From the NCBI RefSeq assembly GCF_004368405.1, contig NZ_SBJH01000042.1, forward strand, positions 209,152 through 273,151: a DNA stretch of 64,000 bases, in the 5' to 3' direction. Shown here piece after piece: positions 15,842 to 24,138 of this stretch. Source of the DNA: Olivibacter sp. XZL3 (lineage in GTDB: Bacteria; Bacteroidota; Bacteroidia; Sphingobacteriales; Sphingobacteriaceae). The notes under the pieces were generated by a model. The model was given only the letters and a program-made list of their open reading frames with translations. It was not told where the DNA came from and did not search any database. Within the stretch, counting starts at the first letter, position 1, and every line of letters begins with the position of its first letter. A program made the position numbers and the translations under genes.

Positions 15842-16417
15842 ATGGAACAACTGGTATTCGCAACGAACAATAAACATAAACTGGAAGAAGTTCAGGCGAT
15901 GGTAAAAGATTTTTTTTCCATCCAATCGTTAGCTGACATACAATGTGATGTGGACATCCCGGAAACGGCAGATACTTTTGAAGGCAACGCTTCTCTTAAA
16001 AGTCAATATATTTTAGAACATTATAACCGCAACTGCTTTGCCGACGATTCGGGTCTGGAGGTAGAAGCCTTAAACGGTGAGCCGGGAGTCTATTCTGCCC
16101 GTTACAGCGGATCGAGGGATATGGAAAAGAACATCGACCTGCTATTATCCAAATTAGCGACAGAAACCCATCGTAAAGCCCAGTTCCGGACGGTTGTTTC
16201 CTTACGGTTAGATGGCGAACATCACTTTTTTGAGGGCATTGTTAGCGGTACCATCACCGTAGACAGAACAGGAGCGGGTGGATTTGGCTACGATCCGATC
16301 TTTAGGCCGGACGGTTACAGCAAGACTTTCGCTGAAATGTCTGCCAATGAAAAAAACCAAATTAGTCATCGAGCCATTGCTATACAGAAATTAGTTACTT
16401 TTCTAAAGAATCGTTAA
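15842..16417 (+). CDS. rdgB: XTP/dITP diphosphatase (RdgB/HAM1)
   Basis: 191-residue cytosolic house-cleaning enzyme that hydrolyses dITP, XTP and ITP to monophosphates plus pyrophosphate, preventing purine misincorporation. The substrate-binding start FATNNKHKLEEV (ATxNxxK), the metal site FADDSGLEVEAL, GVYSARYSG, and the C-terminal GFGYDPIF and SHRAIAI stretches are all present. Length is normal. It follows the unknown 165-residue gene by 38 bp and precedes the PIG-L gene by 11 bp, suggesting one transcript. Confidence 0.97.
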   Translation: MEQLVFATNNKHKLEEVQAMVKDFFSIQSLADIQCDVDIPETADTFEGNASLKSQYILEHYNRNCFADDSGLEVEALNGEPGVYSARYSGSRDMEKNIDLLLSKLATETHRKAQFRTVVSLRLDGEHHFFEGIVSGTITVDRTGAGGFGYDPIFRPDGYSKTFAEMSANEKNQISHRAIAIQKLVTFLKNR

Positions 16418-16428
16418 ACATTTGCCCT

Positions 16429-18918
16429 ATGTTTCGTAAACAGCTAAAGTTCCTTTTCACTATTGCTTTGATTGCGTCGCTGACTTGCTCCTTACGGGCG
16501 CAGAACGCATCGTCCAATAATGCAGCAGCCATCAAATTGCGCATCCAAAAATTAAACACCTTGGGCAGTGTGCTTTATTTTGCAGCACATCCGGACGATG
16601 AAAACACGCGTTTGATCGCTTGGCTAGCAAATGAACGGCTTTATCGGACCGGCTATTTATCCTTGACGCGCGGAGATGGCGGACAGAACCTCATCGGTAC
16701 AGAACAAGCGGAGGAACTCGGCTTAGTACGGACACAGGAACTTCTTGCAGCAAGAAAAGACGACGGAGGCGAGCAGCTTTTCTCTACGGCCAACGACTTT
16801 GGCTTTTCAAAAACCTTCGATGAAACATTCCAGATATGGGGTAAAGAAAAAATTCTGGCAGATGCCGTTTGGGTTATCCGAAATTTTCAGCCCGACGTGA
16901 TCATCACCCGGTTTCCGGGCGATCCCAGGGCAGGCCATGGTCACCACCAAGCCTCTTCATTGATAGCCCAAGAGGCGTTTAAGGCCGCCGCAGATCCGAC
17001 GCGATTTCCTGAACAGCTCAAATATGTTAAACCTTGGAAAGCAACAAGGATTCTTTGGAATACGTACAATTTTGGCAGCGCGAATACCATTGAGGAGGGG
17101 CAGTTTCGCGAGGACTTAGGCCAATATAATCCCTTTATCGGCCGAACTTATGGCGAAATTGCCGCGATTAGCCGAACGAATCACAAAAGTCAGGGTTTCG
17201 GTTCTACTCCACAACGAGGCGAGATGTATGAATATTTTGAGACTTTGGGTGGCACTCCGCCACAAAAAGACTTATTTGACGGTATTAATACAAGCTGGTC
17301 GAGAATCGGCACCTCGAACAAAGTGCAAGAACTGATCGATGTGCTGACGAAGGATTTTGATCTGGCCCATCCCGAGTATTCCATTAAAGTGCTTGCAGAA
17401 TTACTTAACGAATTGGAAAAACTGGAAAGCAGTTATTGGACTACGCAGAAAATAAAAGAGGTTAAAGACCTGATTTTAGACTGTGCCGGTATTTGGATTA
17501 CCTGCCTGGCGAATGATCAGAAATATGCTACAGGCGAAACGGTCCATGTAAACACCAATGTGGTGGTACAAAAGCCAGGCTTATCCGTTTCGCTCCTTGG
17601 CCTAAGAAACGCAGACGGGACAAATGCAAACTTAACAGGTACCATAAACCTCGCCTATAACGAGCTGAAACAAATAGAAACTTCGTTCGAAGCGAAAAAA
17701 ATAACACAGCCCTACTGGCTTGCTTCTCCTCATCAATTGGGGGCCTTTGCCGTAAACAACCAGCAGTTGATCGGTAAACCAGAGGCCGACGATTTACCGC
17801 ATCTAATCGCCACACTCGAAATCGAAGGAAAAAGTATAAGCTATGCGCTCCCTATCACTTACTCGTATAACGATCCGGTACGGGGAGAAATAAATAATCC
17901 GCTTATTATCGCGCCGCCTTTGACCATTAATCTCAATCAGAAGGCTGTTATTTTTAATGGGAATGAACCAAAGCAACTTGAACTTTCTTTCGTTTCAAAT
18001 GGCAGTCAGATCAGCGCCAATATCAGGCCGATACTTCCCGAGGGATGGAAGATGGAGCCCTCATCCTTCACGGTCGACCTGAACCAAAAAGATGATGAGC
18101 TCACTAGATCGGTAATGATTTATCCCGCTTCGATTTCATCCACGGACGATTCCATCAATTTCAGTCTTGAATATAAAAACGGCCAAAAGGATATCGCGAA
18201 ATCTATCCGAACAATCCGCTACGATCATATTCCTCAAATTACTTGGTTCCCAACCGCGAGTGCCCGCTTGAGTAAAATTGAAACAGGCGTATCAGCCAAG
18301 CGCATCGGCTATCTGCCTGGGGCGGGTGATTTGGTTGCGCAATCGCTACGCGAAATAGGCTTGCAGGTCGACATACTGTCGGAAAACGACATTATGCATC
18401 ACGATCTTGCTCAGTATGACGCGATCATTACCGGCATTCGAATTTACAACGTAAACGATCGTATCCGTTATATACAATCTAAACTAATGGACTATGTAAA
18501 AAATGGAGGCACGCTGGTTGAGCAATATAATGTTAGTGGCGGATTAAAAGTAACACAAATTGGCCCGTATCCTTTTACCATTACACGCGAAAGGGTAACC
18601 AATGAAGATGCTCCGGTTACCTTTGCATTGCCCGAACATCCGGTGCTAAATTATCCAAACAAAATAACAGCAGCCGACTTTGACGGCTGGATCCAAGAAC
18701 GTGGCTTATATTTTGCCTCCAATGCCGATAAACGCTATGCGCTGCCTTTAACGATGAACGATCCGAAAGAACCGTTAAGCAACGGCTCGCTCTTGGTTGC
18801 TAATTACGGAAAGGGCAAATATGTATACACCTCCCTCGCTTTTTTCAGAGAATTACCCGCCGGGGTGCCGGGGGCTTATAGATTATTTGTAAATTTGCTA
18901 GCAAAAGAAAACAACTAA
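16429..18918 (+). CDS. Exported PIG-L family deacetylase
   Basis: 829 residues. Signal peptide (basic FRKQLK start, hydrophobic core, cleavage after A24 in S-L-R-A-Q). The LmbE/PIG-L N-acetylglucosaminyl deacetylase domain covers about 45-300, with the zinc motif H54-P-D-D-E58 and the third ligand in GHGHH (170-173). The remaining 500 residues include a beta-rich middle (Ig-like) and a C-terminal glutamine-amidotransferase-like segment (DILSENDIMHHDLAQYDAI, about 645-665), a combination common in Bacteroidota. Substrates are probably N-acetylated sugars or glycoconjugates outside the cytoplasm. Starts 11 bp after rdgB. Confidence 0.92.
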   Translation: MFRKQLKFLFTIALIASLTCSLRAQNASSNNAAAIKLRIQKLNTLGSVLYFAAHPDDENTRLIAWLANERLYRTGYLSLTRGDGGQNLIGTEQAEELGLVRTQELLAARKDDGGEQLFSTANDFGFSKTFDETFQIWGKEKILADAVWVIRNFQPDVIITRFPGDPRAGHGHHQASSLIAQEAFKAAADPTRFPEQLKYVKPWKATRILWNTYNFGSANTIEEGQFREDLGQYNPFIGRTYGEIAAISRTNHKSQGFGSTPQRGEMYEYFETLGGTPPQKDLFDGINTSWSRIGTSNKVQELIDVLTKDFDLAHPEYSIKVLAELLNELEKLESSYWTTQKIKEVKDLILDCAGIWITCLANDQKYATGETVHVNTNVVVQKPGLSVSLLGLRNADGTNANLTGTINLAYNELKQIETSFEAKKITQPYWLASPHQLGAFAVNNQQLIGKPEADDLPHLIATLEIEGKSISYALPITYSYNDPVRGEINNPLIIAPPLTINLNQKAVIFNGNEPKQLELSFVSNGSQISANIRPILPEGWKMEPSSFTVDLNQKDDELTRSVMIYPASISSTDDSINFSLEYKNGQKDIAKSIRTIRYDHIPQITWFPTASARLSKIETGVSAKRIGYLPGAGDLVAQSLREIGLQVDILSENDIMHHDLAQYDAIITGIRIYNVNDRIRYIQSKLMDYVKNGGTLVEQYNVSGGLKVTQIGPYPFTITRERVTNEDAPVTFALPEHPVLNYPNKITAADFDGWIQERGLYFASNADKRYALPLTMNDPKEPLSNGSLLVANYGKGKYVYTSLAFFRELPAGVPGAYRLFVNLLAKENN

Positions 18919-18922
18919 AAAC

Positions 18923-19117
18923 ATGGAAAATCAAGAAAAAAAAATCAACACAGACTCTTTATTTTATCTTATCGGTGCTTTTTTCGGCGCTTTAACTGGC
19001 GGCTATTGCGCTGAATCTTTTTGGGGTACCGTAGGCGGATTGGTTATCGGTCTGTTCTTCGCTATGTTTTTCTTAAATGTTTTGGTAAAACGCAAAAGTG
19101 AGGAAGAACCTGCCTAA
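18923..19117 (+). CDS. Small membrane protein, unknown
   Basis: 64 residues with two predicted membrane segments rich in glycine (FYLIGAFFGALTGGY and VGGLVIGLFFAMFFLNVLV) and a charged tail (KRKSEEEP). The glycine pattern resembles small glycine-zipper proteins, but no family can be named. It begins 4 bp after the PIG-L stop, and the next tiny gene overlaps its end, so it belongs to this operon. Confidence 0.7.
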   Translation: MENQEKKINTDSLFYLIGAFFGALTGGYCAESFWGTVGGLVIGLFFAMFFLNVLVKRKSEEEPA

Positions 19118-19232
19118 AGATAAAGGCCTCCCCCCCTTTGTAAATAGCTGGACTCAATTTTACTGGTTAGTATTGATGTGGCTATTTGTGTTGATCCTAT
19201 TGTTTTACTTATTCAAAATAACGTTTGAATGA
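19098..19232 (+). CDS. Tiny single-pass membrane protein ahead of the symporter
   Basis: 44 codons beginning with GTG at 19098, overlapping the previous gene by 20 bp; its stop TGA overlaps the symporter ATG (ATGA). It encodes a basic N terminus (RKNLPKDKG), the motif NSWTQFYWL and one strong membrane helix ending in FYLFKITFE. I recall similar short frames ahead of sodium:solute symporters in this phylum, with a W-x-Q-F-Y-W core. The tight overlaps argue for a real gene, perhaps an accessory subunit. The GTG start is the only reasonable one. Confidence 0.6.
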   Translation: MRKNLPKDKGLPPFVNSWTQFYWLVLMWLFVLILLFYLFKITFE

Positions 19233-20923
19233 GTGTAGTGGACTGGATTGTTCTTTTCGGCACACTACTGCTGATTGTCAGTTACGGCATATATAAAAGC
19301 CGTGGTAGTAACAATATTGACGGCTATCTCCTGGGAAATAAATCGTTACCCTGGTATCATATAGGATTCTCTGTGATGGCGACGCAAGCCAGTGCCATCA
19401 CCTTCCTATCCGCACCAGGCCTTGCCTACAGCTCGGGCATGAGCTTTGCTCAGTTTTATTTTGGCGTACCGCTTGCCATGATCGTGCTCAGCATCACCTT
19501 TGTTCCGATGTTCCATCGAATGCGGGTTTTCACGGCTTATGAATATCTTGAAAAAAGGTTCGACGTAAAAACGCGCGTTTTTACAGCCTTTTTGTTCCTG
19601 ATACAGCGAGGCGTATCGACGGGAATCACGATTTATGCCCCTTCTGTTATCCTTTCGAGCATTTTACAGATCGACGCTACTTATACCACGCTATTTATTG
19701 GTTGCTTGGTTGTGCTATATACCGTTTGGGGCGGAACAAAAGCCGTTTCGTACACGCAACTCCTGCAAATGGGCATCATCTTTTTCGGTCTGCTGACTGC
19801 AGGCGTGATGGTTGTCCATTTGTTACCGGCCGAAATAGGCTTGGTAAAAGCCTTACATATTGCCGGGAAATCCGGCCGAGCAAACGCGATCGATTTCTCT
19901 TTCGATTGGAATAACCAATACACCGTCTGGAGTGGCCTTATTGGCGGCTTCTTCCTGCAATTGTCCTATTTCGGCACTGATCAAAGTCAAGTCGGCCGCT
20001 ATTTAACGGGCTCTTCGATTCGAGATAGTCGCCTAGGCTTATTGATGAACGGACTCATTAAAGTGCCTCTTCAGTTTTTAATATTAATGATTGGCATCCT
20101 CGTTTTTGCCTATTATCAGTACAATCAACCGCCGATTTTTTTCAATAAATTAGAGTTGAATAAAATTGAGAAAAGTACTTATCAGGATGAACTGCAAAAG
20201 ATCAAAGATCAATTCAATACGGTTTTTCAGGAGAAGCACCGTTTAATCAGCAAGCTTAACACCGCCTTGGATCAAGAGGCGGATCGCGAAATTGACGAAA
20301 TTAGAGCAGATCTTCATATCGCTAATAAAAAAACGGCGGCAATCAGGGACGAGTTAACGGGGCTGATGCAAAAAAATGATCCAAAGGCAGACACCAACGA
20401 CAATAACTATATCTTCCTGAATTTTGTTACCGAGAAACTGCCTAAGGGACTCATCGGCCTACTGATTGCAATTATCTTTTTAGCCTCTATGGGGTCGACC
20501 GCCAGTGCACTTAATTCCTTGGCCTCTACTTCCGTCATCGACATTTATAAACGGTTTATCCATAAAGAAGGTAGTGCAAGCAATTATCTAAACGTATCGC
20601 GGTTAATGACATTCTTTTGGGGCATATTTTCTATTATCATCGCTTTATATGCAAGCCGACTTGGTAATCTATTAGAAGCGGTCAATATATTAGGATCCCT
20701 ATTTTATGGTACCATCTTAGGGATATTTATTGTAGCTTTCTATATCAAGCGCGCTAAAGGTACTGCTACCTTTATAGCAGCCATTCTCGCCGAGATATTG
20801 GTAATTATTTGCTGGAAGGTAGACGTGATGGCTTTCTTATGGCTTAATTTAGTAGGTTGTATACTGGTTGTTTTCTTTGCGATGTTGATCCAAGCGATGT
20901 TTCCTGCTATCCAGAGAAGATAA
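19229..20923 (+). CDS. Sodium:solute symporter (SSS family)
   Basis: 564-residue inner-membrane Na+-coupled transporter with the LeuT fold, about 13 membrane segments. The N-terminal S-Y-G-I-Y-K-S-R-G start, GNKSLPWYHIG, and the A-S-A-I-T-F-L-S-A-P-G sodium-site segment match the SGLT-like branch. A hydrophilic insert of roughly 100 residues (about 305-405, charged, heptad-like, coiled-coil prediction likely) separates two membrane segments and is absent from vSGLT. Substrate may be a sugar, myo-inositol or sialic acid, but context does not tell. It overlaps the 44-codon gene by 4 bp and abuts the convergent TetR gene with no intergenic base. Confidence 0.93.
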   Translation: MSVVDWIVLFGTLLLIVSYGIYKSRGSNNIDGYLLGNKSLPWYHIGFSVMATQASAITFLSAPGLAYSSGMSFAQFYFGVPLAMIVLSITFVPMFHRMRVFTAYEYLEKRFDVKTRVFTAFLFLIQRGVSTGITIYAPSVILSSILQIDATYTTLFIGCLVVLYTVWGGTKAVSYTQLLQMGIIFFGLLTAGVMVVHLLPAEIGLVKALHIAGKSGRANAIDFSFDWNNQYTVWSGLIGGFFLQLSYFGTDQSQVGRYLTGSSIRDSRLGLLMNGLIKVPLQFLILMIGILVFAYYQYNQPPIFFNKLELNKIEKSTYQDELQKIKDQFNTVFQEKHRLISKLNTALDQEADREIDEIRADLHIANKKTAAIRDELTGLMQKNDPKADTNDNNYIFLNFVTEKLPKGLIGLLIAIIFLASMGSTASALNSLASTSVIDIYKRFIHKEGSASNYLNVSRLMTFFWGIFSIIIALYASRLGNLLEAVNILGSLFYGTILGIFIVAFYIKRAKGTATFIAAILAEILVIICWKVDVMAFLWLNLVGCILVVFFAMLIQAMFPAIQRR

Positions 20924-21499
20924 CTAACTTACCGTAGCCTTTACCAAATAAGGCAGCATTTCCTTCTGGAAGGACACAAAATATTTCCGGACGTCGGCAA
21001 CGCTTACAGCGGTAAACGCGAAGGAAAAGACGATGCTCTTGCTCGATTTAATCAAAAACACCAAGCTTTCTTTCGGTATATTCGGATCGATGATATGACT
21101 TTCATTGAACGAATTAATAAGCAAGTTTTCCAAATCGTCCGAAAGCGTCTTTAAATATTCTTGGGCATTGGCCGATTCTCGTATAAAATCCCAACCGATA
21201 AATTCGTTGCAGATGGTATAGGTTAATCGGCTTACCTTCAAAATTAGATTGCTCAAGTAGGTCTCTTGATCGGTCGCTGTGCTCGGATTGTGTATAAGCT
21301 CTTCCACTCCCACACGGATATAATCCATCAGGATCGCATGCAAGACCATCTCTTTACTGTCGAAATACTTGTAAATGGTAGCTTTGGCAATTTTGGCCTT
21401 TTTCGCTATCTCATTGACACTAGTTTTGTTGTAACCGTAACGCCTGAAGAGATCCTTTGCCGACCGTTTGATACTTTCTTTTATTTTATCTGCTTCCAT
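20924..21499 (-). CDS. TetR/AcrR-family regulator
   Basis: 191 residues. N-terminal helix-turn-helix: RYGYNKTSVNEIAKKAKIAK followed by ATIYKYFDSKE, the standard TetR recognition helix and lead-out. The rest is an all-helical ligand domain without a recognisable specificity. Its stop codon abuts that of the convergent symporter, and no efflux or metabolic partner lies upstream (pheS follows 102 bp away in the same direction), so its target is unknown; autoregulation is usual. No terminator is seen in the convergent junction, so the two transcripts probably overlap. Confidence 0.93.
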   Translation of the reverse strand: MEADKIKESIKRSAKDLFRRYGYNKTSVNEIAKKAKIAKATIYKYFDSKEMVLHAILMDYIRVGVEELIHNPSTATDQETYLSNLILKVSRLTYTICNEFIGWDFIRESANAQEYLKTLSDDLENLLINSFNESHIIDPNIPKESLVFLIKSSKSIVFSFAFTAVSVADVRKYFVSFQKEMLPYLVKATVS

Positions 21500-21601
21500 T
21501 TAATTAATTCTGATATCATAACGTATCCGCTACAGGAATCTACTACAACAAAACCAGTATCGTCAACGTCTACAGCTCATTCAGTACAAGAACCCCCTGC
21601 T

Positions 21602-22651
21602 CTAAATCGTCTCGGTTTCAAATTGCCTTAAAAACCGTATATCATTTTCAGAAAACAAGCGTAGGTCTTTGATTTCGTATTTTAAATTCGTGATTCGTTC
21701 GATTCCCATCCCGAAAGCAAAACCGGTATATTTCTTCGCGTCAATCTTGCTATTCTCTAAAACATTCGGATCCACCATACCGCAGCCCAAAATCTCCACC
21801 CAACCGGTGTACTTGCACATGTTACAGCCCGCTCCTTTACAAATGGTACAGGAAATATCCATTTCTGCAGATGGTTCGGTAAAAGGGAAATATGAGGGAC
21901 GGAAGCGAACCTTGGTTCCATCGCCAAAAAGCTCCTGAACGAAGTGATACAAGGTTTGCTTTAGGTCGGCAAAAGAAACCCCTTCATCGATATACAAACC
22001 CTCTACTTGATGAAAGAAACAATGAGCCCGCGCAGATATAGCTTCATTTCTGTAAACCCGACCCGGCATAATGGCACGGAAAGGCGGTGTTCCGCTTTCC
22101 ATCATACGCACTTGCACAGATGAAGTATGCGTACGAAGTGCAATATCATTGCCGGGCTGTTTCCTGATAAAAAAGGTGTCCTGCATATCTCTTGCGGGGT
22201 GTTCTTCCGGAAAGTTAAGCGCCGAAAAGTTATGCCAATCGTCTTCGATCTCGGGCCCCTCAGCAACAATAAAACCCAATTTTTTGAAAATCTCCACAAT
22301 TTCTTTTCGCACCAGCGATAAAGGGTGCCGCGTTCCTATCTCAAAGCCGGGCCCCGGCAAAGTAAGATCCTGCTCCTTCGACGGCTTCGAAGCGGGCGTA
22401 TCTGAGCCGAACAAATCCTTGGCCTCCGCATATTTTGCTTCTGCGGTCTGCTTAAGCTGGTTCAATACTTTTCCCAGTGACCGCTTCTCCTCATTGGAAA
22501 CACTTTTAAATTCTTCGAATAGATTTTTAATAAGGCCTTTAGCTACCAAAAATCTTAAGCGATAGTCCTCCACCTCTTGCTGAGACTGAGGGGTCCAATT
22601 ATTTATTTCTTCTGTATATTGAACTATTTTCTCTTGTATGCTCATTTTCAA
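21602..22651 (-). CDS. pheS: Phenylalanyl-tRNA synthetase alpha subunit
   Basis: Catalytic subunit of the class II (alpha-beta)2 enzyme that charges tRNA-Phe. 349 residues. N-terminal coiled coil (about 1-90) for tRNA contact, then the catalytic core with motif 2 (RVYRNEAISARAH, FHQVEG), the cysteine-rich CTICKGAGCNMCKYTGW loop and motif 3 GFAFGMGIERI. The beta subunit gene (pheT) is not in the window, so pheS and pheT are unlinked here. The promoter shares a 26-bp box with the prfA promoter. Confidence 0.98.
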   Translation of the reverse strand: MKMSIQEKIVQYTEEINNWTPQSQQEVEDYRLRFLVAKGLIKNLFEEFKSVSNEEKRSLGKVLNQLKQTAEAKYAEAKDLFGSDTPASKPSKEQDLTLPGPGFEIGTRHPLSLVRKEIVEIFKKLGFIVAEGPEIEDDWHNFSALNFPEEHPARDMQDTFFIRKQPGNDIALRTHTSSVQVRMMESGTPPFRAIMPGRVYRNEAISARAHCFFHQVEGLYIDEGVSFADLKQTLYHFVQELFGDGTKVRFRPSYFPFTEPSAEMDISCTICKGAGCNMCKYTGWVEILGCGMVDPNVLENSKIDAKKYTGFAFGMGIERITNLKYEIKDLRLFSENDIRFLRQFETETI

Positions 22652-22692
22652 ATTCTTCTAAAACAAAAGCCGCACTGCCAGTCGGTTTTCTG

Positions 22693-22718
22693 CAAACTTA
22701 GATAAAATGCTTGACATT
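22693..22718 (-). promoter_or_regulatory. pheS promoter with shared box
   Basis: Minus strand: AATGTCAAGCATTTTATC directly followed by the -7 element TAAGTTTG. Upstream of prfA (52294-52319) the same 26 bases recur with one change. No ordinary -33 TTTG is present; the conserved AATGTCA lies about where it would be. Confidence 0.75.
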
Positions 22719-22779
22719 CAGAACACCGGCATGGCAGGTCTACAGATAGCCGCACCGGTGCTTCCGCCATCCCATGAAT

Positions 22780-23970
22780 CTATTTAATCACGCCCAAGAG
22801 CTTCCCTACTTTTGTGAATGCAGCAATTGCTTTATCCAAGTGTTCCTGATTATGGGCAGCAGACAATTGTACCCGGATCCTGGCCTTTTCTTTTGGCACC
22901 ACCGGATAATAAAATCCGATAACGTAGATACCTTCATCCAACATTTTAGCAGCGAACTCTTGCGCCAATTTAGCGTCATAAAGCATAACGGGAACAATCG
23001 GATGGAACCCGGGCTTGACGTCAAACCCGGCCTCTGCCATCTTCTCCCTGAAGTATTTCGTATTGTACTCGAGCTTGTCGCGCAATTCAGTCGTTTCGCT
23101 CAGCATATCCAGCACAGCAATAGAAGCTCCAGTAATAGCAGGGGCTAAGGTGTTCGAAAACAAATATGGTCTGGAGCGCTGCCGAAGCATATCGATAATT
23201 TCCTTTCTACCGGAAGTAAAACCTCCAGAAGCTCCGCCCAGGGCCTTTCCTAAGGTTCCGGTAATGATATCGATCCGATCCATTACCCCAAAGTGCTCGT
23301 GGGTACCCCGTCCGGTTTTTCCAATAAAGCCTGTACAATGCGATTCATCGATCATCACCAAGGCTTCATATTGATCGGCTAAATCACATATTTTATCCAA
23401 AGGCGCAACAACACCGTCCATAGAGAAAGCGCCATCGGTCACAATAATACGGTGTCTGGCATCTTTTGCCGCAATTAACTGCTTCTCTAAATCTGCCATG
23501 TCCGCGTTCTTGTACCGAAAACGCTGCGCCTTACATAAGCGAACACCGTCTATAATAGATGCATGGTTCAACTCGTCCGAAATAATAGCATCTTCCGCAC
23601 CAAATAGCGGTTCAAAAACGCCCCCATTTGCGTCGAAGGCGGCCGCGTACAATATAGTGTCCTCCGTGCCTAAAAATTTCGATATCTTCGATTCAAGCTC
23701 TTTATGTATATCCTGTGTTCCGCAAATGAAACGTACCGAAGACATACCGTAACCGCGCGTGTCTATTGCATCTTTTGCTGCTTCAATCACCTTTGGATGA
23801 GAAGAAAGGCCGAGGTAGTTATTCGCACAGAAGTTGATAACCTCTTTGCCCCCGCTTACTTTTATATCGGCACCTTGCGGTGTGGTAATAATGCGTTCCC
23901 GTTTATATAAACCAGCCTCTTCTATTTCGGCTAATTCTTTTTGCAATACAGGTTGAAGTGTTTTATACAT
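22780..23970 (-). CDS. kbl: 2-amino-3-ketobutyrate coenzyme A ligase (glycine C-acetyltransferase)
   Basis: PLP enzyme of the alpha-oxoamine synthase family that cleaves 2-amino-3-ketobutyrate with CoA to glycine and acetyl-CoA, the second step of threonine breakdown. 396 residues, equal to the family. Seen: [58 protein letters not shown] and the PLP lysine in [15 protein letters not shown]. Threonine dehydrogenase (tdh), the usual partner, is not adjacent. The specific motifs RFICGT and GASGG favour Kbl over serine palmitoyltransferase or KAPA synthase. Confidence 0.95.
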   Translation of the reverse strand: MYKTLQPVLQKELAEIEEAGLYKRERIITTPQGADIKVSGGKEVINFCANNYLGLSSHPKVIEAAKDAIDTRGYGMSSVRFICGTQDIHKELESKISKFLGTEDTILYAAAFDANGGVFEPLFGAEDAIISDELNHASIIDGVRLCKAQRFRYKNADMADLEKQLIAAKDARHRIIVTDGAFSMDGVVAPLDKICDLADQYEALVMIDESHCTGFIGKTGRGTHEHFGVMDRIDIITGTLGKALGGASGGFTSGRKEIIDMLRQRSRPYLFSNTLAPAITGASIAVLDMLSETTELRDKLEYNTKYFREKMAEAGFDVKPGFHPIVPVMLYDAKLAQEFAAKMLDEGIYVIGFYYPVVPKEKARIRVQLSAAHNQEHLDKAIAAFTKVGKLLGVIK

Positions 23971-24127
23971 AAATTCAGTGATTTGCGGTAAAAATACAGA
24001 TTTAATGATAAAAGCTGAAAAGATGATACAAAAAGACCGCCTCCCGAACGTTATGATTCACATCGCTCAAATAAATTAAGCGCTGTATAAAAATCAACTC
24101 CGGTTCAAAAATGTCGCGCATTTTCTA

Positions 24128-24135
24128 TAAGTTTG
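24128..24135 (+). promoter_or_regulatory. -7 element directly before xseA
   Basis: TAAGTTTG ends 3 bases before the ATG at 24139, so the xseA transcript would be leaderless if this promoter is used. Confidence 0.45.
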
Positions 24136-24138
24136 GGT

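Noticed and set aside
22774..23148. Plus-strand frame of 124 residues, and other frames antisense to kbl and pheS
   Set aside because: They mirror codon bias of the real genes on the opposite strand and have no recognisable domain.
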